Origin: Ophiodon elongatus
Taxonomy: Eukaryota > Chordata > Actinopteri > Perciformes > Hexagrammidae
Direction: 5' to 3'
NCBI GenBank assembly: GCA_016806645.1
Contig: JACSYO010001685.1
Span: 356,001 to 420,000, forward strand
DNA: 64,000 nucleotides
Part shown: in pieces, positions 47,864 to 62,770 of the stretch
Position numbering within the stretch: the first letter of the stretch is position 1
Layout of the letters: each line of letters opens with the position of its first letter
The notes under the pieces: generated by a model
What the model saw: only the letters and a program-made list of their open reading frames with translations
What the model was told of the DNA's origin: nothing
The model's database searches: none
Program-made: the position numbers and the translations under genes

Positions 47864-47889
47864 TGTTATACAATATGTATTGTATAACA
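47864..47889. repeat. 26-nt near-perfect palindrome
   Basis: Arm TGTTATACAATA (47864-47875), two-base centre TG, arm TATTGTATAACA (47878-47889). All 12 pairs are perfect. It is an AT-rich palindrome in a GC-richer local context. Function unknown; possibilities are a dimeric protein binding site, a cruciform seed or a relic of a mobile-element end. Confidence 0.9.
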
Positions 47890-48856
47890 GCAGAGAGCAA
47901 CAGGCCCCCTCCCTGTGCATGGAGAAGCAACACACACAAACACAAACACATTCAGTCATTCGGGCAGTTAACACAAACACCATACACACACAAGAAAAAA
48001 CATAATGTCACTTAGTAGGGACATTTTTTACAGTATTCACTAGATTAGACAACCAGCCTGTTAGTCACCAAGAGCTTGGGTAGTCCCCCTGATGTTTAGT
48101 CATTCACGTACTCAGCCAGCAAACTTCCAGTCAGCCAGTCAAATGGCTTGATCAGTCAGCTGTTCGGAAACCAGCCAGCCAGTGAGATGGATAATCAATT
48201 TGTCTGTTTGCCAGTCACACTGCTGTGCTGTTCAGTTAACCAGGCAATCAGCCATTCAAACAGCTGTACAGTCAGTCAGCCAGCCAGACACATATTCACT
48301 CACTTAGTAAGCTTTCAGTGTAACACTAGTTTGCAGTTACAGTTAAATGCCTTTTTATGTTAACTAGTTTAGTAACACAAATATAGTTTATTCTGCCTTT
48401 ATTGCAAAAAAAATAAACTTTTGAATAGTCTCACTCTTAAATAGTAACACACCAGGTCCGAACACAAACTTGAAAGCACAACTACAGTGTAGCAGGCATT
48501 TAGTATTAAATAGTGGTTTTGTGGTTTTGGTCTTCTGGTAGCCGCGCACAAGAATCTGGAAGATGAGCTGAGGTTCCGGTACTCGCTCGCTATTGCTTTT
48601 ATCTGTTTTTCTGTCTGCCTTTGACTTAACTTTGAACACCGGCTTCCCTGTGTTATCTCAGCTTCACTTTGTTTACTTTCTGTCTGTCTGTCTGTGTCTC
48701 CTTTGTCTTTGGGCCTCTATGCATTTTTTTTCTTTTTTCTTTCCTTAGCCATCCTCACCTCCGGTTGATGGAGTTCTGCTGTCTGTATCTATTCAGTAGT
48801 AGGTGCTGAGGAATGTAACCTTTCCAGACAACTTCTCCAAGTGGACATTGAGCAGA
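47890..48856. other. Unique DNA with a degenerate CAGTCAGC-rich stretch
   Basis: Between about 48090 and 48292 short units such as CAGTCAGCC, CAGCCAGC and CAGTCAGTC recur irregularly, suggesting an old decayed tetramer array. Pyrimidine-rich around 48665-48750. No gene recognised. Confidence 0.5.
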
Positions 48857-48860
48857 TGTG

Positions 48861-48901
<41 letters not shown>

Positions 48902-48913
48902 TGTGTGTGTGTG
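48857..48913. repeat. (GT)n microsatellite, interrupted
   Basis: GT array with one CGTG and one GG interruption. Confidence 0.94.
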
Positions 48914-49239
48914 CATGTTTTAGTTTGTTTATGATGGAGTACAATGAATGTATAGTAATTATGCCACCCTCATCCTTTCTTTATCTCATTGGCTCTCTCT
49001 CTGTCCCCCTGTCTTCCTCAATCTTTTTTTTTTTTTACTTTTTCCTTTGAAGTCCCATCTTTCTCTGCCTCTTCCTTTTCACCTTCTCTCTGTCTTTCTC
49101 CTCCCTTGTTCTCGCTCACCCTTCGGGCTTCTCTCTCTTTATGAGCTAAACAGAGTCATATTGAAAAGATATTATAAAAGCTCTTCGAGAGTCATCCACT
49201 ATGCCCCTGCAATCATATGACTTCATTACAGTATATCCA
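48914..49239. other. Pyrimidine-rich DNA
   Basis: C/T-rich stretch at about 48990-49140, including a T run at 49025-49036. No gene. Confidence 0.5.
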
Positions 49240-49283
49240 CACACACACACACACACACGCACAGCTACAGTTAACACATGTTA

Positions 49284-49319
<36 letters not shown>

Positions 49320-49470
49320 GCTTTGTGTGTGAGTTAGCCCAGAGGACCATGTGATGATGTAATGAGACAGTGAGCGGTGTGGAATTCCCTAAACACACAC
49401 ACACACACACACGCACACACGCGCGCACACACGCACACACGCACACACGCACACACGCACACGCGCGCAG
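49240..49470. repeat. Three neighbouring AC/GT arrays of alternating orientation
   Basis: AC array (49240-49262), GT array (about 49284-49318) and AC/GC array (49392-49470) within 231 bp. The first two are complementary with a short spacer and could pair as a hairpin. The third carries GCGCGC units. Confidence 0.92.
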
Positions 49471-49606
49471 TCAAACATAGTCATACTGAAGTTGTTGCAC
49501 GGAGAGTGACTGGAGTATAGAGGAAAGTTTTGTCTTCATCGCTTTTACTGCAATAAATTGTTTTAGTGGCTCCCCACTGTGCTTTATCTAGCCTTCAGTC
49601 CACACA

Positions 49607-49645
<39 letters not shown>

Positions 49646-50623
49646 ATTAGTAACTCTCACATTGACCCTTTATCTCTGGGTGTGTTTCTCTCCAGCACTT
49701 TAAGTCTGAATGACAGCAGTGTCAGCTTTATGATCACACTGTTGTGTGTGTCTATATGTGTCTGGGGAGACTTTATGACTATAACCCGGATTACCTCACC
49801 CAACTTCCTACCGAACATGAGACAGTGAAAGAAGTTGGGGGTTGCGGAAGGTGTGCTTTGCAGATACAGGGAGGTGAAGGACAGTGAAAGTGGGGAGAGA
49901 CAGATGGAGGAAGGGGAGGGGGGGAAAGAAAGTGGGGAGAAGGACGAGCACGGCACAGAAAGAGAGGGATTGGAGAGAGGGAAGGAGAGGGGAGAGCGAG
50001 AGGTAGGGGGATATTTATGTTCAGAGGGACATAGAAAAGGAACATTTGTTGTTCTCTGTCTGATGTGAATCATGAACATTTGTGGCGATTTTCTCTGTAA
50101 ATCAGGTTTTATTATTGGTAAAGGTCATCAATCATTGCATTTACTAATCCTGCCTGTGATGACTAAAGCAGTTAATATGGTCTTTGATTTATATTTTAGT
50201 AGGCAGTATGGAATTTAGAGTACATGGAGCAAAAGAGGAGGACAAATTGACTGAGGGATAAAAATACATAGGTTGCAAGTGGAAAAGGATGGAAGTAAAC
50301 AGGGATGGCTGGAGGAAGAGAATGACAGAAAGAAAATGGAAAGAGGGATATAAAAATATATTGTTTTACAGGGCCTTAATGTCATGTTGACTTTCATGCA
50401 GAGGAAGAGATGGACTGTGTGGGTGTGCATTATGTTTATGATCTCAATAAATTATCACCAGTATCGCGATGAAGGGGACAGAATGTGCACACACACATAC
50501 TGTACACACACGCAAACTAAGAGCTCGTGGCAGCAAGCCATAACGACCTTCTATCAGCCAACGCCCAGTCATAGTAATGATGTCATCCGCTCTCTGTCTC
50601 TGTCTCTCTCAAACACACAAACC

Positions 50624-50656
<33 letters not shown>

Positions 50657-51936
50657 AGAAACCAATATCCATTCTTTCACAGCACTCATCAGACCTTCAA
50701 CACAACAGTGCAGATCGAAAGGGATTAACATTGTGAGAGTATCTTCACTGAAAGGCTTTTTTTAAAGTCAGTCACACACAGTGAATTGCGGCTTCAAATT
50801 GTTGTGATGTATACATGTACACACACCTAATTATGTTCTTTTCACAGCACTTTGATTTGTCACAGTGAGAAAAGCACATGTCTTTTGGAATAACATTAAC
50901 AATGTCACAGTGTGAGAGTGAGCCAATGATCACAATATCAGGACCCTGAATTTGAAGCAGCTAAATTGAACTGAGCCAACATTGATTTTATGATTCACAC
51001 CTGGGCTTTTCCCACTGTGACACGTCAAAAGACCTTTTGTAGCTTCACATACTCATACAGATTCAAGAGATCCGGGTTGACGGTTCTGTGCACGTCTGTG
51101 TGGAAGGTACCATTAAGATGTATAACTTATCAAGCTTTTGTAGCATAATAACGAAAAATATACATATGCCAGCGTCATTCCTGTTATTGCTAGAAACAGT
51201 AAATCTGTATGGAGGGGTGATGATGTTCATTCAGTAAATTAGGATCCTATTTAGAGTTAAATAGACCATAAAGCAGGGAAAATTTTGCGCATATAAACAC
51301 TGTAGCAACATGTCCACAGCTAGAAGTTGGACAGTTATGTATGAATGACTATTTTAATGAGATATAAATATGACAGAAGTGCTATTAAACAGCATATTAC
51401 TACAGCTTTTATACAGTTGACGCGCAGAGCAGCCATCTTGGATTTTGAGGTTGATGTTGGTGCGGTTCCTCTTTCGGACTTGAAAACTTGTAAATTACAA
51501 CTTCCCAGTTCAGCCAGGTGTAATACACATTGTTGTGTTCCTGTTCATTTTGGGAGGAGATGTCAAAAGGTCTGCTGCAATTTGTGTCCACACACCTTTG
51601 AACAATGTGACTGAACTGCTCTGTAATGTTGAGTAGTGCCAAGCGTTTACTGTCAGAGTAATGTCAAACCACTTACAGCAGGAAAGGCATGCTCACTATC
51701 AATCAGCGGGAGTGCCCATATGCAAACACGCGTGTGTGTGACTACTTGTGGACATCAATGTGCCGTATGCACATGTGTGTGTGTAAGAACAGTTCCCATG
51801 TAAATGTTGCAGAGCTCTCAAAAACAGAGAGACTATAAATAGACGTGGCTCAGCGTGTGACTGCTGAAAAGAACCCACACTCTTAAAGGAATATGACGCC
51901 CATTAATGTGCCTCTGTGTGGTAGATTTCAGTTATG
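49471..51936. other. Intron-like DNA with AC arrays and a polypurine tract
   Basis: AC arrays at 49602-49643 and 50622-50654. A purine-rich tract at about 49864-50008, so both strand frames there are low-complexity. A possible old repeat fragment at about 51420-51610 (contains CCATCTTGGATTTTG and ACAACTTCCCAGTTC) is too diverged to assign. No gene recognised. Confidence 0.45.
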
Positions 51937-52688
51937 TTAAAGGGACAGTGTTTACGTTTTAGTGGCATCTAGTGGTTTGTAGTAGGTTGCAACCAACTAA
52001 ATACCCCTCAGTTCACTCCTCCGTTTCCAAGCGGAAAACTGTCGGAGAACTAGTGTGGCCTACAGGTATAGGTATCTTTAGGATTTTAGTTCAACTAGGA
52101 GCTACTCTTATCAATACTCAGTTATTCTACGTGACTAAATAATTGCTTTTAAAAAGATATATACAATTTTGAAAAGCAATAAATTCACAACAGAATTAGA
52201 AGTTATTTATAATTTAGATATTACAAAATATTGTTTCTAGAGCAGCAGCAGTTATGTTTACAACAGCAAAATCACTATATAAAGTCATTAATATCTCATG
52301 AGAAACAAATATAAAATGTCAATAAAATAAATAACATTTCTGAGTGAACTTTAAGAATGAAGAACACAGATGTCAGATAGTATCATAGTAGTAGTTGCAG
52401 GAGCTCAGCCCGAGAACAGATACGCGCTGCAACGTGATAATAAATGACATCAACATTTTAATGCCCGTTTTAGTGTCCGTTCTGGGCTGCTGTAGAAACA
52501 TGGGGGAACAAGATGGTGGATTCCGTGGAAGACAACCCGCTCCCTATTTATATATATATATATGACTTTTTCTAAGCCTTTGAAAACATAACGATTCTTA
52601 GTTCCGGGTGATTATACACTGATTAAAACATAGTTATGAATATTATATTCAAAATCTGCCCTCTAAATGTTACACACTGTCCCTTTAA
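51937..52688. mobile_element. TTAA-flanked MITE with about 20-bp terminal inverted repeats
   Basis: TTAA (51937-51940) then AGGGACAGTGTTTACGTTTT. The other end, read inward from TTAA (52685-52688), is AGGGACAGTGTGTAACATTT. The first 11 bases are identical and 16 of 20 match. The interior is non-coding and AT-rich, and includes AAGATGGTGGATTCCG near 52510. I remember this end sequence as a widespread percomorph repeat. TTAA target duplication fits piggyBac-type non-autonomous elements, but AGGG ends are not diagnostic. The length, 752 bp with both TTAA, may include later insertions. Confidence 0.72.
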
Positions 52689-55053
<2,365 letters not shown>

Positions 55054-55170
55054 ACACAAGTGAGACAGAGAACAACATTTCTGTCGGAATCTGTTTGGAA
55101 AGATACCAGCATGAGTGTGTGTTTACAGTATTGTTAATAGAGCTGCGGTATGAGAGGGCTTCCAGCTGTG
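55054..55170 (+). other. Exon-like segment, unproven
   Basis: A good acceptor (TTCTTTTCCTGTTCTTCAAAG) ends at 55053 and a donor AGCTGTG|GTGAGT follows 55170. One frame is open throughout (39 codons beginning Thr-Ser-Glu-Thr-Glu after the split codon), with charged and hydrophobic residues mixed more like protein than most frames here. Still not recognised, and no neighbouring exon supports it. Confidence 0.2.
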
Positions 55171-56709
55171 GTGAGTGCTTTCCAAGTCGTGGTCGCATTA
55201 TATTCTGGGTTCAAAATTATCCTCTCAGAGGCTAAAATAATGCATGTTTCCACCTGACTATAGGCATGTAGAAATTATGATAGAATGGATGTTCGCTGTC
55301 GGGATACAATGGTAACTTTCACTGACACATTTGTTTTTTATAAAAAAAAAAGTAGCTGTGTGTTATCCCTCTTTGCAGTCGTTTAGTCGTTGTTAGCTCT
55401 CGTAAGCCTTTCACACTTCTCATTGTGTTTGAAGTCTGCTGAAGAGCCTGATAAGTTTCAGCTGCTCAGGTGACATCAGAGACGGCAGAGCCACTATTGT
55501 TTTTGTGACTTGATGTTATTGTGTCTCCTCCGTTTACCTCTCAATGAGTGGTCATCTGAAGCGTGTCGGTGTGCATGTGTGACATTGGTAACGTGATAGG
55601 GCCCGTGTGAGAGGTTGGATAGGTTATCTCCTTACAAGTCAGTCAAAGTTGCCGTACTATTGAGCAACACCGTCAGAGTACTCAGAAAAGCAGACAAGAA
55701 CTAGGAAGGTAACCAATTGCAAATAGAATATTCTGGAGCAACATGTCCCAACGTGATTCAGACTCCTACCAATAGAAAGGTTTTATAATGAACAACAGAA
55801 CCCAGAGAATGATCCACTCCAACAAGCATCAGCTAAACCCCTTTTTTTTTTACCACCCACAGCCCAAAAATACAAAATAAACTACAACAACTAAACAGTT
55901 TTCTGATTTTAACAAGTCTGAGCCCTGCTTGGTCAAATACAGACGCATATCTGCACCTGCCATCAGTTTAGAGTGAAAACAGCTATTACATCGCTGTACT
56001 GTAAATCCTGTGCACAGTTTGCATTACATATTGTATTTGTATGTGGATGCATTCATTGTATATCAGTACACACTGTATGTAACTTTTTAAGTGCTGCATG
56101 TATGCATAAATGGATTTATTTGATCTAATACTGTTATTGCTTATGTATTAAGCATTATAATACTTAATGTTTTAACAATGTGCAATGTCACATATTATTT
56201 CAAACACATTGTCTGATAACCATCTGTACAAGTAAAGCAACATTTGAGAACGGGGGAGAGAGAAACTAGTGGAAAAACAGGGACATTGGCAGACAAAAAT
56301 GCCTCAAGATAAGTGATGAATGAATCCTTCCGAATCATTACTTCACACAACACACACATAGTATGACGATCTGTCGATAATCACAGTTTGATTGTCAAAT
56401 GTATAAGACTAGTCAACTTAGTTGCAGCATTAGAAGCACTAATCACACAATGTCTGCTACTTTGTAGTCTAGATGAGAACCAGACTGTCTAGCTACTGGT
56501 GTGTGCGCGTATGTGCGTCTGTGTGTGTGTGTGTGTATATCAGTTGCATGTGTATGTGAAAAGCAATCTGCTTGTCTTTTTGATTATCTGTGAAGCAGAT
56601 GTGTGCATGTGCACATATGTGTGTGCATGAGACAAGTATCTGTGTGTTGGGTTTTATGTGTGAGACAGGCCGACCTGTACATCCTGTGAGCTGCAGGGCT
56701 GAAATCCCA
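55171..56709. other. Intron-like DNA
   Basis: AT-rich unique sequence with T run near 55842-55851. Nothing recognised. Confidence 0.5.
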
Positions 56710-56728
56710 TACACACACACGCACACGC

Positions 56729-56771
<43 letters not shown>

Positions 56772-57003
56772 CCAGGTCCAATTGTCTGGTTGCTGGGCAA
56801 TGTGCTCACTGCCGTCGACCATAACAAGACCTCTCTCCATCAATCAGCTATAGAGTGCTCTGCTCTAGTAATGATGTCATCACACACACACACACACACA
56901 CACATGCATACACACACAGACCACACACGCACCACACTCTTATCTCATCCTCTTTGTTTTGACCTTGGGATGTTCATTGGTGTCTGCTTGTCGGTACTTG
57001 TCT

Positions 57004-57056
<53 letters not shown>

Positions 57057-57185
57057 CGTGTGTGTGTGCGTGTATGTCAGTGTGTTGAGGAATGAGTGTT
57101 GATTGTCATTGCCTTGCAAAATATTGCTGGAGTGGATGCAATCTGCTCATGATATGGGCTACATAAATTTCACACACATCATGTA

Positions 57186-57217
<32 letters not shown>

Positions 57218-57218
57218 C

Positions 57219-57295
<77 letters not shown>
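56710..57295. repeat. Cluster of four AC/GT arrays
   Basis: AC/GC array 56710-56769, AC array about 56880-56903, GT array about 57006-57068 and a compound (ACGC)n-(AC)n array 57185-57295, separated by unique spacers. It is the densest dinucleotide cluster in the window. Several long frames on both strands are translations of it. Confidence 0.95.
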
Positions 57296-57296
<1 letters not shown>

Positions 57297-58333
57297 CCAG
57301 GGCTTTGCAAGTGTTTTAAACTATAATTTAACTCTGAAAATGTTTCTGAGTGTATTATGTATGATTCATTTCTCCTTTTTTTTTTTTTACCAAAATGTTC
57401 CACAGCACACTCACGTGGTTACACACAGTCACACATCACAAGCCATTGAGTACTATCTCAATTTGATGAACAAAAGTTACCCTTGAATGTAATGTGCACC
57501 TCTGTTGTACAAATTCACACACAAATGATTGTGTTGGCGATACATGCCATAATGCACGTGGTGTGCAGGTGTGAGCTTTAAGAGCCTCAAGAGTATTGTG
57601 GCATTAAACACAAAAAAACTGACACTTACATTTTTGTCACCAACCCTTGAACTTTTATGTGTGTTTTCTTCTTGCTATTTAGATAATATACAGTACTTTC
57701 CTTACTAATGTAGGTCATGTTTTGGCCTTGGTGTAAAACCACTTAAAGGAGACGCGTACCCTCAGTATCAGCCACACAATAGCAGTGCACAACTTAGAGG
57801 ATGTTTGCTAAAATGCAAAACTTTGAGACCTCGACATTTCTGAAGAGATGAAGAATTTTCAATAAATTGAAAGAAGTGATACTTAAGAATTAAAAGATGT
57901 CTGACCATGAGTCTGAACCGCCTTAATTTGCATACTCACAAGCAAACGTGAAGTGTATCTGAAGTGACACCTTCCTATACCTACACACATGCCCGGACAC
58001 ACTCACTCTTGCGAAACTAATTGCTTCAGGATGACACGCACACACATGCACACACATGCACACACTACCACACACACTTTCTCCGGGTCCAGCTGTGTCT
58101 CTGCCAGGCTGTAGGGCAGGGGGCCAGCACAGTGAGGTGAAGAGAGTGGCAAGAACACTAACTGGCAAATCAGTGGCCAATTAAAAACGCTCAGCAGTGT
58201 GTGTATGTGTGTGTGTGCGTCTGTGTGTGTCTGTGTGTGAGTGTCCTTGTTTGACTGCCAAGGATAGGGTTGGCACAGAAAGCATGCTTCCTATTCTCTC
58301 AGCATGCCCCCTTAACGCAGAAGCTTACACACC
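57296..58333. other. Intron-like DNA
   Basis: Short CACACATG units near 58039-58078 and a short GT array at about 58199-58238. No gene. Confidence 0.5.

Positions 58334-58398
<65 letters not shown>
58334..58398. repeat. (AC)n microsatellite
   Basis: Uninterrupted AC array of about 65 bp, followed within 80-110 bp by two short GT arrays (58471-58490 and 58504-58522) in inverted orientation. Confidence 0.96.
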
Positions 58399-58400
<2 letters not shown>

Positions 58401-61019
58401 ACATATGCAGTCTTGGATTTGTCTCTCCCTGTTGTCTTTATTTGGGACAAATGAATGCATGTCCTTTTTCTGTGTGTGTGTGTGTGCGTGCATGCCTTTA
58501 TGTATGTGTGTGTGTGTGTGTGTTTGCGCTCCACCCACAAGTGAAGTTTTGTAGTTGCACAAAGTAAAGCTCAGACTGGACACTCTACCCTGCCTACTTT
58601 GAGATACGACAGGATACATTGTCAGGGATAGAGAAGGTGTTGGGTGTTGACGTAGTTACGGTGTGTCTGAATGTGTGGAACAATGGAAAACAGAAACCTT
58701 TAAAGCAACAGCTGCCTCTTGAGCTGATTAATCAACTAATCACACATTAGGGTTTAGGCCAACAAGTAAATATTTTGTCAATTAGTTGTTTTCCTTATCA
58801 TAGTTTTGTTGATAATGAGCAATGAACCTGATCCCACTCACAGCTGACTCGCCAAGCGGTGAGACTTTACTTTTCTGAGATTTTAAAAACTCTGGAAGGT
58901 TTCTTTTTTTTTTCACCATTGTGACAGGCTACTCTAATTAAATTACCGTGAAGTGCAATGTGATCCATCATTGACTCGTCTGCTGAGCTTCATGTTGTCT
59001 TTATGTCAGGCTAGGCAGTGCATAGCCCTGAAAAAATGCTGTCCAAAAGCCTGTTTCTAGTCTGAGAAATTGTTTGACAGGTTCTTGCGAAGAAAAGTCG
59101 AGGACAGCTCTTACCTTCGGCACCATTGTTCTCCCTCTCTTGATTTGCATGTTAGCCATTAAATCAGGTTTATTCTGGCTACTCACTAACAACAACATCT
59201 ATCCATATGATTGCAACCTAACCAAACACCCACTGATTCGATGCACTCTTAATACAGCCACTATGACAATGTGCTAAAGTTCTCATTTAAGAGAGTGGAA
59301 GAGACCTATGACCTCTGTCAGTAAAACATTGTGAAGTGTACCAGTGTGCTGTGGATCACTTGTTACGGCGCGGTTTGATATCCCCGATTGTCACTCGTAG
59401 GAGCTTCAGGCTGGAGGGTTACTAAGCACAGACTGGCTATAAATGGTGTCAGATTGGAAAGACTTGGCGAGTGGAGGGAGAAAGAGAGAAAGTATTGTAA
59501 ACCTGGAAATGCTGACCTTTATTTTATGTTTGTCTTTGCTGAATGATTTGTATTTTCTTCCTGGCTTGTGATCTTCCTTTCTTCTTTCCTTTCCTCCAAC
59601 AGTGTACCATAAAATTGGATATAAAAAAAAAAATAGTTCAGGTCAGCAAAGGGAATTTTTGTCATCGCACTGAACCTCACACAGCTGCCACGTACACACT
59701 TCCACTAACACAGCAAATGAATGTGGGATGGTAGATAAAGGTTGGCGGTAAGTAAAGGACACTGGTCTTTCCAGACATGTGTGCACCCAAGATAACATTC
59801 CTCCCTGCTTGGAGCACCTTGAACCTTCAGACGGCTGATTCCTCATTTGTGGTATGGCAGATATGTTGGAGTCTAGGAAAATGGGGCTGCGGTTGAGGAA
59901 GGCATTTCCCTTACATTAGTGATGGTCAGTCACTCAGTCGACTCACACAAAAAGACTCACTGCATTCTTCTGTCTCAGCCAACCAAACAGCTGTCAGACA
60001 CTACGTCAGCTCCCAAAGTATTTTGTCTATGTCTGTGTGTGTGTGCGTGTGTGTGTGTGTGTTCCCGTGATTTGTCTGTCATATTTATGATGAATGATTA
60101 ACTGTGTACCAGAAGACGTGTAATTTGTCCAAGCAAGTAGAAAGAGAAATTGAAAGCTAAAGGCTTTGAGATGTTCCCACAGCTCTGTCTGTGAAAGTTG
60201 ATTAAGAGAACGCAACAATATTCATAAATACACACATTTTAAGTGTCAAGCATTTTGTTTTTAACTTCATGTTTCTATCATCTGTACGCAGTTCTACTGT
60301 AACCTTTAAGCGTACGTGTAAGCATTTATCCAGCAAGAGTCTGGCATTCATCTCTGTGTTTGAGTGCAACCGTCAGAGGCATTTTGGGGTAAATCTACCG
60401 CTGTTAGCCTTTGAACCCCGTACTTGTGGTTCCAAAGTCTACAACCATTTTTAAAAAAAGACTGCACTGCACAGTAATCAAAGGATTTGGCCATGGTGAT
60501 CGTGGGTGGATTTTGTTTTTTGACGACACGTAGTCAGAAAGAATGGGAAGAATGCAAGCACTTAAACAGATGAAGTGATGGTTGAGTGAACTAAAGTAGT
60601 CATGGATTTAATCACGCCAGCATGTAGTCAAGTACCGAGAAACACTCACACAGAGAACATGTTGAACACTGTCGCCTTTTGATCTAAATCACCATGGGCA
60701 CACAGGCATACGTGACCAAAAATGTCAAACCTATTCAGCCACTTTGACAGACTACAACAGCAGGACATGCACATAAAATGCTTTTGTCCTTTTTCGAGAG
60801 TGTACACCACTCATTCAGTCACTTGAACACTACTGGCAAACCCTCACCTGCTAACTCTTTGTAAGTTTCTTTTGATGACAGTGTCAGGTAGATTTCTTCG
60901 ACCCCTGTGTTTCACTGAGTGAGGTAGACTCGCAACACACACGCCAATATTGTAGGTTTGCTCTGGTCCTTTATGCACTTGTACTGTAGCGCTGAACCTG
61001 CTCTCTGCTGTTTGTCTGG
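58399..61019. other. Intron-like DNA
   Basis: A stretch at about 58720-58810 (GATTAATCAACTAATC, CAATTAGTTG) may be a short relic of the family at 40740/44430. T run at 58902-58912 and a short GT array near 60037-60061. No exon or gene. Confidence 0.45.
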
Positions 61020-61080
61020 AGGTTAAATGCACTTAATGTAAGTCACTCTGGGGAAAAGCATCTGCTAAATGAATGTAGTG
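61020..61080 (+). repeat. Fish SINE/LINE 3'-tail motif
   Basis: AATGCACTTAATGTAAGTCA followed by CTCTGGGGAAAAGCATCTGC and TAAATGAATG matches, with a few changes, a stem-loop-bearing 3' tail shared by many fish SINEs and L2-type LINEs (remembered form AAGTCGCTCTGGATAAAAGC). The preceding 150 bp could be a decayed SINE body, but no promoter boxes are visible. Confidence 0.55.
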
Positions 61081-62767
61081 CAATTTATTGGAGGTACAAT
61101 ATGGAGAAAAACCTCAAACCACACACGACTGACATAAAAAACAAAACAAAGCCACATATACACAAACACACAGTTAATTGCAGGTGCTGGCTGCTCCACT
61201 GTGCTTTGCAATTCAATCAGTTGTTCACTTAATGCGGTTTACACCGAACCCTTTCTGACTAATTTAGCCTGCTTGATTACTGGATTGGACATGATGGATT
61301 GAGACAAAGGACTACGCACAGCAGTCTGTCAGGCCCTGCTATAGTAAAATGAGAGGTTTTCTAAAGGGAATCTGGTGTAGAGAAACACTACCGCTTTTGT
61401 CCACAGGGACCGCCAAAATCAACAGAAAAGGAAAGTTCCTTGTAATAACTTTAAGTAAAGTTAAACTTTATTTCAAGCAACCATTTTCATTTGGGAGTCT
61501 TCTGATGTCTTATATCTATAAGACCTGCCACATCCTGGTAGACTGGAGGCTCCCTCTAATCTGGCACCACCTTGTGAAATGTTAGAATTTTTGATTTTCT
61601 GTATAGAGTAGTAAGTATTATCAGTTGGACTGGCAGTATGTTTCCCCTCTTAGTCTGTTAGAATCAACATTTTTGATACATTCGTTCAACAAAATGAATT
61701 CCTTTGAAATACAATAGTTAATCCCTTGCGTGTGCTTCTCTCATTTGCTTTGGCCTGAGAGCCTGGTCATTACATGTGATCTATTTAAACCTGACATCTT
61801 CAAAGACTCAGGTATCATAGTATTTTCCCTAAAAGTTTTGTAAAGAAGCTTCATGTTCTGTACTACTCCTCTCTCCCTCTCACTGTCCTCCCTTTTCCAC
61901 TGACATTTTTCAGCTTTCCTTGCTCCCCGCTGTGCCTCTCTGGCTGTGCCAGTGTTGTCCTCCCAGTGAGTTTCTATCTGCCTCTTCTCCGCCACCATCT
62001 GTTTCTCTCTCTGTCTCTCTTTCTCTCTGCCTTCCCATCGCCTCTCTTTCCCTGTGTCTGCTTTACCTCACGGCCTTTCTATTCTCTCCATCTGTCACCC
62101 CTTCCTGTCACCTCTGGATCCCTCCTACTTATTTTCTGTTCTTTTAACTTTTGCAATTTCTCTCTCTTTCGCTGTCTCCTCGCTCATCTCCATCCCTCTT
62201 TCTCTCCTGCATTTTTAGCACCATATGATGGACTCCTTTGCCAGTTGGTGTCTGCTAATCCATGGCCTCAGTACACATCTATTTATCTCTTCCTCTGTTT
62301 CTGCCTGCCTTACATACACACATTACAAACATCTTTAGCGCACACAAACCATGCTGCTTTCTGTGTGCCTTCAGCTTAATATGTGTGTGTTTACATGCTT
62401 AATTTAAGCCTGACACTATACTATAGCGCACACCGGAAGCCTTTTGATTTTAACATGTCTGCCGTAGCAGACTCACTATTCACTTTCCCCTCACTGTCCC
62501 ATTATCACCTCTCATTTCCACTGTAGCTCTCAATCCCCCGTAGATTAGAGTAATCATGCATAACATAAGAAGTGTGCATGGAATGATGTATCTCACCATT
62601 ACTAATGTAACGCACACACAAAACCAGGCACATGCTGTAATTCCCCCTTCTGTCTTCCTTGGGCTGCAATAAAACACTTTCCCTAGACAGCGACACAAAC
62701 ACACTCCTACCCACCTCTTCCCTTGTCTTTAGACATGTGAGAAGTGGGTCAGTAGGATGCTTGACGT

Positions 62768-62770
<3 letters not shown>
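61081..62770. other. Intron-like DNA with a long pyrimidine-rich zone
   Basis: 61860-62215 is strongly C/T-rich with many CTCTCT and TCCC units. Frames there are Leu/Ser/Pro-rich by composition. An acceptor-like TTTTTAG ends at 62218 without a good donor. No gene called. Confidence 0.5.

Noticed and set aside
49657..50079. 140-codon minus-strand frame rich in Ser/Pro/Leu
   Set aside because: Composition follows the polypurine tract on the other strand.
57103..57486. 127-codon plus frame and overlapping minus frames
   Set aside because: Mostly His/Thr or Cys/Val repeats from the AC/GT array.
62219..62270. Short segment after a pyrimidine tract and TTTTTAG
   Set aside because: No credible donor; a 50-bp exon with weak signals.
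61920..62379. Leu/Ser-rich plus frames up to 137 codons
   Set aside because: They lie in a C/T-rich zone; hydrophobic frames are expected there.
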